A stretch of 64,000 nt of DNA from assembly GCF_009389715.1 (NCBI RefSeq), contig NC_052399.1, positions 31,195,146 through 31,259,145 on the forward strand. The letters run 5' to 3'. The translations under genes were made by a program, and so were the position numbers. A model generated the notes under the pieces. That model saw only the letters and a program-made list of their open reading frames with translations. It ran no database searches and was not told the origin of the DNA. This stretch comes from Phoenix dactylifera (Eukaryota > Streptophyta > Magnoliopsida > Arecales > Arecaceae). Below, piece by piece: positions 34,600-46,003 of this stretch (positions are counted from its first letter, which is position 1; each line of letters starts with the position of its first letter).

Positions 34600-36097
34600 C
34601 AGGGGCGGCCCAAGCCTTAGGCGACCTAGGCGGTCGCCCAAGGCCCCGGCTCGGGAGAAGGTCCCGCGACGGCATCCTACGCTCTACGCCTCTACCCTCC
34701 CAGCTCACGAAATATAGGTTCTACTAGCTAGCTAGCCGCAGCCCGCAGGATGGCAGGAGCCAACGGCTACCTCGACAAGACGCGGGTCGCCTCATCCTGC
34801 AGCTCTACTTCCTCCTCATCCGCATCCTCTGGCTACTTCTGCAGCTCTGCTTCCTCCTCCTCTGCTCCTCATTCCTATTTCCTCAAACCTCTTCTACTCT
34901 GTAACTCTGTTCGACTGTTCCGTGAAGGTGTGACCGTGTGACTGCCTGCCGGCTGCCGCCTGGGTCGTCTACTCGTCTCCTCCTCGCCTCCCCCCGCGTG
35001 GCCGCGCCTCCGCCTGTCCGCCAGTCCGCCTCCCCGCCTCCTCGGGCCCCGGCATCCCGCGAGGCCGCGACCGTCCCCGCCTCCCCGGCATCTAGCCATC
35101 CAGGCTCCTCGGCTCCTCGGCTCCTTGCCTCCCTCCCGCCTCTCGGGCCCCCGGCTCTCGTGAGGCCGTGACCCCGTCGCCCGTCGGCCCGTCCGGCTCA
35201 ATCCAGCGAGCCGGCGAGGTCGTCTCCTCCGCCTGAGCGCCTCCCAGTCCCCGGACCCCGCCTGTGACACCGTCAGCCGTCAGGCCGTCAGTCCGTGAGC
35301 CGTGACCTCCTCCGCTCCTCGCCCGCCCCCGGCCCCGGCTCCCGTGAGGCGTGAGGCCGTGAGCCCGTGATCTCGTGACGGCACGGCAGACGGCGTGACC
35401 TCCTCGCCTCCCTCGCCGGCCCCGGCTCCCGTTGTCCCGTGAAGCAGTAGAGGCCCGGCCGTCCCCTCACCCTCAGCCCTCCCTCCCGTCCGTATCACTG
35501 AGAGACTGTCAGTCTGTGACACTGACAGTGACTCAGTGAGTCAGTGGGTTACTGCCTTACTGGGTAGTGGGCCTAGTCACTGTAGCACAAGTGCACAACA
35601 TATGGTGTGATCCTTCTAACCCCCTTTTGTTGTTTGATTATATTTTCAACATCCAGTGTTTAATTTTTCTAATTTTATTGCAATTTCTATAATTTTGTTA
35701 CAATTTTTCTCTTCTATTTTTTCTCTTTTATATTTTAATTTGTTTGTAGTAATTATCTTAATTGTTTTGTTTACTAATATAATTTTTATATTCAAATGTC
35801 TAATAGAAAATATGAATGTGGATATGAAAAACTTAAAAAAAAAAAGAAAAATCGAAAAACTCATTCAATCTCAAAAAGGAGCAGCTATATTATCGATTGA
35901 AAATAATATTTTAATGAATCTTGAGTACAAAAGTTTGATTAGTAATTTTGCATCTCAAAAAGCTAGACGGATTATTTTTAAATAATTTTTTAAAGTATTT
36001 TATACTTATTAAAAATTTATTATTATTATTATTATTTTAAAAAAGGCCTCATTTAGTGAGTTCGCCCGAGGCCCCCAAATGCATTGGGCCGCCCCTG
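34600..36097. mobile_element. Ds-like non-autonomous hAT element in NAC-p exon 2
   Basis: 1498 bp with inverted termini CAGGGGCGGCCCAA / TTGGGCCGCCCCTG and a perfect 8-bp target duplication GACTGAGT (34592-34599, 36098-36105). The uninterrupted site is at about 53380-53387. The right part (about 35810-35985) encodes pieces typical of the two ends of plant zinc-finger-MYM1-like hAT transposases, KKKRKIEKLIQSQKGA and LEYKSLISNFASQKARR, directly adjacent. It is therefore an internal-deletion derivative. The left part (about 34680-35500) is a GC-rich segment of unknown origin, full of GTGAGGCCGTGA-type motifs. Confidence 0.92.
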
Positions 36098-36715
36098 GAC
36101 TGAGTACACCCTTCATCCCAATAAGAGCGGCAAAACTAAGGTAGTAGAACGTTACCACATGAATTAGTTTATGATGCACCATCCTAACAGCTCTTTTAAT
36201 CGGTGATGCTGCCTTTTCGTTTGGTTCAAATTGAGTGCAGAAGGCCATCTGCGCAATCCAAGAGGAAGGAAGCTCGAGGCAGTAGACCGGTCTGACCACA
36301 TTGCCAGTTATAAAGCTTTCTATCGATATCTTGCCGTCGATGTCCTCCATTTATGTTACTTACGTTGTTCTTGTTTAACATGTCATGCAAAACTTTGGGG
36401 TTCGGTCGTTGGATCTGGTCCAAGATGTGGTTTATCTTTTTTTTTTTTTCTATAGTCGTGTATCCCCTGCGATTTCGTAATAATTAATATGTTTGCAGTT
36501 CTATATTCTTTCATGCGGCAGGTATTGTTTTGTATCCTTAATTACAACGATTTTTAGTCCTACTGCTCAATAACAAGCATAATTCCGTCTGGTTAACCAG
36601 AGAATCAGTTTGGGCGGGGTGGAGTAAGGGCCAAATCAAGCAAAGTTATAATAATAGATTGGTATTGACACGGAGCAGAGAACGTTAGTCCATAAAAAGT
36701 TCTATGAATTGAAGG
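36098..36715 (+). pseudogene. NAC-p fragment, copy 4 (split by hAT)
   Basis: Resumes at the duplicated GACTGAGT with the exon 2 end (YTLHPNKSGKTK), intron, exon 3 at 36241-36285 (KAICAIQEEGSSRQ, TAG), and the conserved 3' flank to about 36715. Exon 1 and most of exon 2 are absent, as in the paralogue at 53.4 kb. Not functional. Confidence 0.8.
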
Positions 36716-36739
36716 ATTTTTTAATGTAAAGTGGAGGAG

Positions 36740-37430
36740 GAATGCTAGATCAAACTACAACCAATTTCAGCTGGTTATGGCAGATGATTGTAGCTCTCAG
36801 AGTAGAAACGTTTTGGTGGAAAGTTAACTGGGTTAGATTACCATGCAAAAAGCCAAAAAGGTTCTACAAACTAGAGGACTGCACCACATCAACTCATATT
36901 CTGGCTTGTGTGCTAGAGTTACAGGAGATATCAATCACTGCTTGCTTCGGTGCCCATTTGCATATCATGTCTGGAACGATCTGGGGAAAGTTTCCCCGCA
37001 GATTCCTCATCTCAATTCTCTGCAGAACCTAACTGATCACTGTGCTGATCCCCAACTGTCTGATTCTGAGAGAACTATTTCTGCTTATGTTGGCTAGGGA
37101 ATCTGGGCTGCACGAAATGATCCCAACTAAGTAATCCCAACTACACATTATCTCTTGCTCCACATCTTGCAATGGAATTCCATAAAGCAAGGTCAAATGA
37201 ACTCGAACCAAATGATCTGCAGCAGTGGGGTGCCGACAGCTCCATGAACTCATCTATTTCAACTTCATTGTTGGTCTCTTGGGTTTCTCCTCCCTATGGT
37301 GTGTCTTAGGTAGCTTTGATGTCTCTTGGAAGAACGGTGCAGGAGCAGTATTCATCATTAGAAACCATGCAAGCTATGTTTTATATGCTGGAGCAAGGAG
37401 ATTTTCAGTGCTCTGTTCCTCAGAAGGTTC
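36740..37430 (+). mobile_element. LINE 3' part: zinc-finger and RNase H start
   Basis: Translations give the region after the LINE RT (ETFWWKVNWVRLPCKK, then GDINHCLLRCPFAYHVWNDLG near 36925-36985) and the start of an RNase H (FDVSWKNGAGAVFIIRNHASY near 37317-37380). Frames change between pieces. The sequence then ends in a pyrimidine-rich stretch. A third, different LINE in the window. Confidence 0.7.
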
Positions 37431-38290
37431 ATCCATTTCCCTCTCCATGTTACCTCTTTCCTCCTCCGTACTTCTCAACTCGCTCTCTCTCCCCATATTT
37501 CCCCCTCGCCTTTGCTACTCTCTTTTCTCTACCATTTTCTCCATCTCAGAGATCTATAGCTTCCTCTCTCCTCTCTCCTTCCATTCTCCAGTCCACCTTC
37601 AATCTGGCTGGCAACTCACTCTCTCCTCTACTCCACTACCCTCTCCCATCCCCTCTCTGTTCCACCTCCTTTCTCTTATTTACTCTCTTGTCCAGCCTCT
37701 CATTCCCTGCTTCAATCGGAAATCATGAGCCGGGGTTGCAGTAACTATCGTATATATATAAAAAAAACCCTTCCTACAAATATGCAAGGTATCTCATCAC
37801 AATATCACAAAGTAATAGTAGGATAAATAATCAATTAAATCAGTCTAATATTTAAATAACCAAAATCCAAACTTAATGTATCATAAAATTTCAATAATAA
37901 CCAACAATCTTACATCAAACTTCAAAAAATTCTAATCTAAAATAAAGAGACTAAAACTCTGCTTCGAGTCACTATTCCGAAGCGTATCCTCATTCCATCT
38001 TAGTTCTCAGGATCTGTAAAAATAGTAAGATATCAAGTAATGAGCTAGATAGCCTAGCAAGTAATGAACACTTTAACTAGATAAATGAGACAATAAAATA
38101 AATAATAATTTGTAGAAAATAAGCATATGAAATTTTCATCGGTTCAAAACTAAATCTAGATATATAGCATTATCAAAATATTATACATATCAAATTTAAT
38201 CTTTCTCAAAATTTAAATTTTATCCATAAATCCAAATTCTTTCAAAACATCTGGTTCATCTTGTTAGCCATAAACTATGATCATAGTTGT
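37431..38290. other. Pyrimidine-rich then AT-rich DNA, nothing firmly recognised
   Basis: 37431-37720 is C/T-rich and opens long but low-complexity frames. From 37735 on it is AT-rich and resembles old LTR DNA; 38145-38285 is shared with 24890-25025. Confidence 0.4.
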
Positions 38291-38294
38291 TCTT

Positions 38295-38560
38295 ACCTTG
38301 TTATTGCTCCTGTTGAAATTAAGGATGCACTCAGTCATGACCCAAGATGTTGAGACCACTTCTCTTGCGTTACGCAGCACGCATACAGCAACTGCGGCAT
38401 GAGTAGTTGAGCTTCTTGAGTTCAGCTCAAGTGACATGACGCTGTCTCATGTATCGCAGCATAATAAATGTATTGTTTCCAAAAACTAAACAAAATAAAA
38501 ATGAAAATATAAAACAAAGGAAAATAAAAAATGGAACCAGAGTCATGTCCCGATCCTTGT
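38295..38560 (-). pseudogene. NAC-m scrambled fragment
   Basis: Pieces of NAC-m out of their normal spacing: exon 2 end with donor (TTACCTTGTTATTGCTCC...), the exon 3 start (GTTACGCAGCACGCATACAGC) and intron 2 sequence. Joined at about 38560 to the left half of the divergent promoter region. Confidence 0.7.
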
Positions 38561-38824
38561 TGAAGGGTAGTGAGGAGGAGTAGGCATTCCAATCTCCTCA
38601 AGCAAAGGGGTCGAATGAGGATGACTAGGTTGGATGAGGGGTTGTCATTTGAAATCCCCTTCCCACGTTCATCCAGAGCACCAAAGTGCAGCCCTTCTCC
38701 TTGGGGAAGAGGGGACTTGGCCTCCCTGGTGGTGGGAGAGGAACCGTGACGAAAGGATCAAAGAGATGGATTTTATTTCAGAATATCGATCCCAACCCAA
38801 CCCTCACTGAGGAGTGGGGAAGCC
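38561..38824. repeat. Left half of a divergent NAC promoter region
   Basis: Matches about 15945-16190 (GATGACTAGGTTGGATGAGG, CTCACTGAGGAGTGGGGAAG). The match is broken by the Tekay element and resumes at 48161. Confidence 0.75.
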
Positions 38825-41058
38825 TGTGAAGACCCACATTTGAGTTGGGCCGGCCTTTGAACAAGGGCGGCCCAACACGTACAAGGGGGAGGGAGTCTCC
38901 CGATTGAAATGCCTCCCTCCCCTGTTTCGGAAGTATTTCCCCTCCTCCCGAATCCACCGGAAGAGAGGTAATAGGGTGATAAATCCTACCAAATCAGGAA
39001 GATCTCCCCTCTCTCCTCCCCTAGGGCATCAACCGAGGGCTTACACACACACACAAAAAAAAAAGAGAGAGAGAAGGGAGATTGGGTTTTACCTTGCCGC
39101 GGGAGGAACCGGAGCGGTCGCCGTCGATCCGGCCGGGAGGAGCTCGCCGGAGGCAAGGTGAGCACCTTCTCCTTCTTCTCCTTCGTCTTTGGCTATTATT
39201 TCCTTGGGGATGTGGCCGGGAAGCCGCCGGGCTGATGGGGAAGCCGAGCCTCTGTTCGGCCTTCTCCCCTTCCGTTCCGGCCGGCCGTCGCCGGGTGTGC
39301 CACCACCATGGGGCGTCGCCGGCCATGGGCCGCCGGCTACCAAGCACTCTCTTCCTTTCCGTCGGGAAGGAGGAAGGAAGAGGAAGAGAGAGAGAGAGAG
39401 CCAACTCTTTGGCTCTCTCTCTTCTTTGTTGTTTTATTTACGGGAAGAAGAAAGAAGAGAGGGAGAGAGAGAGAGCCGACTCTCTCTCTTCTTTGTTATT
39501 TTATCTTCTCCCTCTAGATGCTGTCTCTTATTAGCCTGTTTTCTCTCTAATTTAATTCAGGAAGATCATGGATTGTTGGATAGTCTTGGAATACTAGATT
39601 TTAGAGGACCCTTTAGAAGATTAAACAGGGGTCCTGGATTATCATATATCTTGAGTAAATTTTAATGATGATTTGGTTCTGTAGGGGAACAATCTGTTGG
39701 ACGAGAGGACGTTGAGCAGGATTCTGTGCATTCCGGTTCTTTATCGTCGGGAGGGCGGGTGATTGGTTGTCTAAATTTTCAACAAAGGTAAGGATCCTTG
39801 TACGCCAATCCTGCATGATATAATATTTTTATATCTACATATGTATGATATGCTATAATCCAGATAAATCAAAAATAGTTTTATATTAAATTATATTTTG
39901 ATCGTGTTGGCTTGTGGTTGATATTATGATCGTATTCGCTTGTGGTTGGTATTATGATGGATGCATGCATGCGCATAACTTACACCTACATAATTGGACT
40001 GATGGATGTGGTGCTCTAAACTAACTATGTGATATTGGTTGCCCCGTCACGGGCTGGAAACGTAACCGTGGTTAGTTTAAAGCCGAAAATAAATATAAAT
40101 GAATTGATGTGTGGATGTAAACTGGATTGTATGAAAAGGGACTTTGGATTTATCTTGTTATTATGGCAGGCCCCGTCACAGGCTGAAAAATGTGGTACTT
40201 TGGTAGGCCCCCTCACAGCCTAGAAATGTGGAACTATAATGTGCAGGCCCCGCCACAGGCTGAAGATGTGATACTTTGGTAGGCCCCCTCACAGGCTAGA
40301 AATGTGGAACTATAATGTGCAGGCCCCGCCACAGGCTCAAAATGTGATACTTTGGCAGGCCCCATCACAGGCTAGAAATGTGGAACTATATTGTGCAGGC
40401 CCTGCCACAGGCTGAAAATGTGATAATTTGGTTGCCCCACCACAGGCTGAGAAATGTGACTGAGATTTGACCCAAAGTCGGAAAGATAATTAATCCGAAT
40501 CAAGTTGAAGAAAAGGCATTGAAACTATAATACAGGTTTATGAGCTATCATGTGCTATATCATTCTTGTGTGGCTGGACTTTTATTAATGTTTTATGTAC
40601 ATACTTATATTGATTATTTGAGCTTTGATAGCCGGTTTATGACTTCATGATATGTGCATCGACTTGTCGTGATTTTCAGATTTATATTATTATTGTGTTG
40701 GTGTGGATGCATAGGGATTCTTACTGGGCAGTAAAGCTCATCCCCTTTTCTTCTTTCTTTTTATCAGAGTTGCAGGATGCTTAGATTTGGATGGGATGGG
40801 CGCAGAGTGCAAGTATCAGAGTCATTAGCTAGTTAGTTTGTTGTCCTTCTTTGATGTCGATGAACATTTGAAGATCTTGTAATTGAACTAATTTGTTTAT
40901 TTGGACATGTCGGACTGCTCTATTTGAATTACTAGATTAATTATGGGTTTACTGGAATCTTTGTTAATCATAGGCCTTGCATGATCTTTAGGGCACTGCT
41001 CTAGGGCTCATGCGGCCGGTCGCGTACCGAACCCGGGTGCTGGGTTCGGGGCGTGACA
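38825..41058 (+). repeat. Tekay-like 5' LTR
   Basis: 2234 bp, TGTGAAGACCC...GCGTGACA. Holds (CA)n and (GA)n tracts, a GA/CT hairpin at about 39384-39424, and a palindromic tandem array at 40165-40460 (about eight alternating units near 36 and 40 bp, AGGCCCCGCCACAGGCTGAA type). Confidence 0.95.
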
Positions 41059-41061
41059 GAG

Positions 41062-41073
41062 TGGTATCAGAGC
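41062..41073 (+). promoter_or_regulatory. Tekay-like primer-binding site
   Basis: TGGTATCAGAGC three bases after the 5' LTR; complementary to initiator tRNA-Met. Confidence 0.9.
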
Positions 41074-41211
41074 TAAAGGTTAAGGTATCCTAGGGTTTAG
41101 GTTCAGGTGAGAGTGAATGGGGAGAAGAATATTAAATGACTTACTAAAGTACCCCATAGGTACATTTTCTTTGCAATCTTAAAATGTTTAAAGTAACTTG
41201 TGTAGGTTGAT

Positions 41212-42500
41212 ATGGCACGAGGGAGTGGACGTGGGCGTAATAGGAGGCCGACTCACTTTGCCGATGGCTCCGCTGCTTGGACGCCCTCCGAACAACAAGA
41301 AGGTGTTCCACCCTCGCCAGCCAGGAGTATGCACCCGCAGGAACACCACGTCAACCCTGTTGGTAGTGCTCTGGAAATGGGAACCCCGGAAACTCCAAGG
41401 ACAGGAACCTCGGGTGAGCCTGGAATTCAGCCTAATGAACCACTGAGTGCTTCTCAGATGATGCAAACAATGATGCAACAACAAGCTACTTCCCGTTCAG
41501 ACATGATGAGAATGATGGAGATGCAACAACGCTTCATGGAACAGCAGCTACAATTTATGCAGCAACAGTTACAACATCAGCAGCAGCAGGTGACTCCTCA
41601 GTATCTACAGGGGGCCACAAGTCGACAAGAGCATCATGTCAGTTTGGCAGAATTCAAAAAGTTTGCACCTTCAGCTTTTAAAGGCACTTCTGACCCTTTA
41701 GAGGCTGAGACTTGGCTGAATGAAATGGAAAAAGTTTTCAATGCGCTGAGATGCCCTGATGAGGATAGGGTCACTTTTGCTACATTTATGCTGCTGGGAG
41801 AAGCGGATATTTGGTGGAATGTGGAAAGAGGAAAATGGGACATAATGCTACATCTTTGACTTGGGAAGGATTTAAGAAGCTTTTCCGTGATAAGTATATT
41901 CCCCAAAGCGTGAGACGGCAGAAATTTCGAGAGTTTACCCGGTTAGAGCAGGGGAATATGACGGTCGCAGAGTATGCTGCAAAGTTTGAGGAACTGACCA
42001 GGTATGCCCCAGGACAGGTGGAGAATGAAAGAGAACGAGCTGAAAAGTTTGAAAGTGGACTTAGAGCCCGAATCAGACAACAGATGTCTACCTTCGAGCT
42101 TTCTTCCTACAAGGATGTGGTTAACAAGGCTTTGGTAGTTGAAAGGGGCTTGAATGACACTCAAGAAGAGAGGGAAAGAATTTTGAAAAAGAGAAATAGG
42201 CAAGCTGAGTTACAAAATAAGCATGGCAAAAATACTGAATTCAGGCCCAAGAAACAAACTACTGTGAATGATAAGGCTCAGCGCAAGGATACTGTGAAAT
42301 GCTATAGATGTGGCGGACCCCACTATCAGAGCGATTGCAACTGGTTCAATGGGAATTGCTTTTCGTGTGGCCAGCAGGGCCACAGGGCAAATACATGTCC
42401 TAATCGCAGTGAGCAACAGGCTCGACAAACGTCTCAGCCTATTTCGGGAGCTCCAGCAAATCAAGTATCTCAGAATGAACAACAACGAGGAGGACAGCAG
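41212..42500 (+). pseudogene. Tekay-like gag region
   Basis: A basic, Gln/Met-rich N-terminus, then the retrotransposon gag domain (EAETWLNEMEKVF...RCPDEDRVTFATF, about 41700-41790; WEGFKKLFRDKYIP near 41860) and two CCHC zinc knuckles (CYRCGGPHYQSDC near 42300 and CFSCGQQGHRANTC near 42358). Part of a fossil element. Confidence 0.9.
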
Positions 42501-42549
42501 AGGCCTAGAACTCAGGGTCGAGTCTATGCTCTTACACAACACGATGCCG

Positions 42550-42850
42550 ACGCCTCTAACACCGTGGTGATAGGTACAATTGAAATCTCATCCATGAATG
42601 CCTATATTTTGATTGATCCTGGAGCTACTCATTCTTTTGTATCTGCTGATTTTGTTGGAAGAAATAGTACATTGATTTCCTTGCCACTAGAGACTGAATT
42701 GTGTGTCTCCATCCCTAATGGAGATGTAATCTTAGTTAACTTTGTCTGCAAAGATTGTATCCTGAATATTGAAGGCAGGGAAATGAAAGTAGATTTACTA
42801 GTCCTAGGGATGAAGGATTTCGACATGATCCTTGGGATGGACTGGTTGGC
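42550..42850 (+). pseudogene. Tekay-like protease region
   Basis: Aspartic-protease-like block YILIDPGATHSFVS near 42605-42645 and MILGMDWLAAYHA near 42826, the two ends of a Ty3 protease. Fossil element. Confidence 0.85.
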
Positions 42851-43149
42851 AGCATATCATGCCACTGTTGACTGCTTCGAGAAAACAGTAAAATTTTAAA
42901 TTTTTGGTCAGCCAGAGTTTACTTTTAATGGCAACAGAATGTTACCTCCGCTAAAAGTAATTTCAGCCATACAGGCTAAGCGACTCCTTCGGAAAGGTGA
43001 TGAAGGATTCTTAGCCATGGTAATGGGCACCCAGCTGGAAGAACTCAAACTAGAAGACATTCCTATTATGAGGGAATTTCCTGGTGTCTTTCCAGAGGAT
43101 TTGCCAGGATTATCCTCTGATAGAGAGGTTGAATTCTCCATTGATTTGA

Positions 43150-44420
43150 TTCCTGGCACTGGACCGATTTCTAAGGCCCCATACAGGATGGCTCCAGCTG
43201 AATTAAAAGTGCTAAAAGAACAACTACAGGAGCTGTTGGACAAGGGTTTCATCAGGCCTAGTGTTTCTCCTTGGGGTGCTCCTCTACTATTTGTGAAAAA
43301 GAAAGATGGCAGTTTCCGGCTTTGTATAGATTATCGAGAAATAAATGGAGTAACAGTGCGGAACAAATACCCTTTACCGAGAATTGATGATTTGTTCGAT
43401 CAGCTGCAAGGGGCACAAATCTTCTCAAAACTTGATCTACGCTTCGGATATCACCAGTTGAGAATAAAGGCTGAAGACATACCAAAGACAGCATTCAGAA
43501 CTAGATATGGACACTATGAGTTTTTGGTTATGCCCTTCGGGTTAACAAATGCACCAGCAGCCTTTATGGATCTTATGAATCGGGTGTTCAAACCCTACCT
43601 GGATCAATTTGTGGTAGTATTTATTGATGACATTCTAGTCTATTCCAAAAGTCCACAAGAGCATGAGGAGCATTTGAGGATAGTATTACAAACTCTTAGA
43701 GAAAACAAGCTTTATGGCAAGCTGCAGAAATGTGAGTTCTGGTTAAACAGTATCACCTTTCTCGGGCACGTGATCTCCAAGGATGGCATCTCTGTCGACC
43801 CAAAGAAAGTAGAGGCAGTAGTTGATTGGAGTAGACCTACTAATGTGTCCGAGGTGCGCAGCTTTTTGGGAATGGCGGGATATTATCGGAGATTCGTTGA
43901 GGGATTCTCTCGTATTGCCATGCCTCTATCTCGTCTAACCCAAAAGCAAGTAAAATTTGAATGGAAGGAGGATTGTGAGCAAAGTTTTCAGGAGTTGAAA
44001 AGACGATTGGTGACAGCTCCGATATTGGCCCTTCCATCTGGAACAGGAGGCTTCAGCATCTATAGTGATGCATCACACAAAGGTCTTGGCTGTGTTCTTA
44101 TACAGAATGAGAAGGTGATAGCCTATGCTTCTAGACAGTTGAAACCATATGAGCTGAATTACCCTACTCATGATTTGGAATTAGCAGCTGTGATCTTTGC
44201 TTTAAAAATATGGAGGCACTATTTATATAGTGAACATTGTGAAATTTTTACGGACCACAAGAGCCTGAAGTATATTTATACTCAAAAGGAGCTGAATTTG
44301 AGGCAAAGGAGATGGCTAGAGCTATTAAAGGATTATGACTTAACTATTAATTACCATCCGGGAAAAGCAAATGTTGTGGCCGATGCTCTAAGCAGGAAAT
44401 CTTCAAATAAATTAGCGGCC
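43150..44420 (+). pseudogene. Tekay-like reverse transcriptase and RNase H regions
   Basis: [19 protein letters not shown] near 43300, [28 protein letters not shown] near 43530 and [11 protein letters not shown] near 43615. RNase [17 protein letters not shown] near 44055 and [16 protein letters not shown] near 44355. All in the normal Ty3 order. Fossil element. Confidence 0.93.
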
Positions 44421-44689
44421 TTGATCACTACACAAAGAAACATTTTGTTTGACCTAGAGAGATATGAGATTGAAGTACGACTGCATGATCCTCAGTTATG
44501 ACTTGCTAATCTTATGGTACAGCCTACCTTGATTGAGAGAATTAAGTCATCTCAAAAAGAAGATTCAGAATTACAGAGGGTAAGGGGAACAGTAGAAACT
44601 GGTGTCCAAAGTGAATTTCATGTGCATGAGGATGGTTCTTTAAGATTTGGTAGCAGATTGTGTGTCCCAAAAATTTTAGAACTAAGAAA

Positions 44690-45960
44690 TGAAATTTTAG
44701 AGGAGGCTCATAGCTCGGCTTATACAATGCATCCAGGAGGCACAAAGATGTATCAGAATTTAAAGAGACATTTTTGGTGGAGTGGTATGAAAAAGGATAT
44801 TGCTCAATTTGTGGCTCAGTGTCTAGTATGTCAGCAGGTAAAAGCAGAACATCAGAGACCTACGGGACCATTACAGTCTCTACTTATTCCTCAATGGAAG
44901 TGGGAGCATATCACCATGGACTTCGTGACTAGCTTGCCTAAAATCCTACGAGGTAATGATGCCGTGTGGATAATTGTTGACCGGCTAACTAAATCAGCAC
45001 ACTTTTTACCTTTCAGAGTTGGTTTCTCCATAGAGAGATTGGCAGGTTTATATATAGAGCATATTGTGAAGTTGCATGGGGTCCCAGTTACCATTGTGTC
45101 AGATAGAGACAGTAGATTTGTATCACAGTTTTGGAAGAGTCTTCATAAGGCTCTTGGAACCAAATTGAGCTTTAGCACAGCTTTTCACCCCCAAACCGAT
45201 GGACAGTCAGAAAGAACCATCCAGATTTTGGAAGACATGTTGAGAGCCTGTGTCATGGATCTAGGAGGAGCGTGGGATGGCCACTTATCATTAATAGAGT
45301 TCGCTTACAATAATAGCTATCAAGCAAGTATACAAATGGCTCCTTTTGAGGCGTTGTATGGCCGGAAGTGTCGATCTCCTATTTGTTGGGATGATGTGGG
45401 CGAGAGGAAATTATTAGGTCCAGAGATAGTACAACAGACTGTTGATAAGGTGCAAATGATCAGAGAACGACTTCGTACAGCTCAGAGTCGCCAGAAGAGT
45501 TATGCTGATAATAGAAGGAGAGAATTGGAATTTCAAATTGGAGATCATGTTTTCTTGAGAGTGTCACCTACAAAAGGTGTGATGAGATTTGGGGTTCGTG
45601 GCAAATTAAGCCCTAGATATGTTGGTCCGTTTGAGATTTTGGACAAAGTTGGGGAGGTGGCGTATCGACTGGCTTTACCACCGGCTTTGTCTAGTGTGCA
45701 CAATATTTTTCATGTGTCAATGTTGAAGAAATATGTCCCAGATCCGAGTCATGTGGTAGCATATGAACCATTACATCTTCAGGAGGATTTAACCTATGAA
45801 GAGTTCCCGGTACGAATTGTGGATAGAAAAGATCAGGTACTACGACATCGAACCATTCCTTTCGTGAAGGTACAATGGAATAATCATACAGAAAGAGAGG
45901 CTACTTGGGAGCTCGAAGAAGAGATGAAAGTCAAGTATCCGCAACTTTTTGAAACCTCAG
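44690..45960 (+). pseudogene. Tekay-like integrase with GPF module and chromodomain-like tail
   Basis: An HHCC-type zinc region (HPGGTKMYQNLKRHFWW ... CLVCQQVK, about 44728-44840), the core (MDFVTSLPK near 44918, IVSDRDSRFVSQFWKSLH near 45093, FHPQTDGQSERTIQ near 45185), the GPF module (YVGPFEILDKVGEVAYRLAL near 45618) and a tail with VDRKDQVLRH, VKVQWNNHTEREATWELEEE and YPQLF (about 45815-45950), a chromodomain of the type used to target heterochromatin. Fossil element. Confidence 0.9.
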
Positions 45961-46003
45961 GTATGTCAATTTCGAGGACGAAATTTTTTTTAGGAGGGGA
46001 GAA

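Noticed and set aside
37225-37744. Two long overlapping open frames of 142-167 codons
   Set aside because: The first part is LINE RNase H; the rest is C/T-rich simple sequence read as Ser/Leu/Pro.
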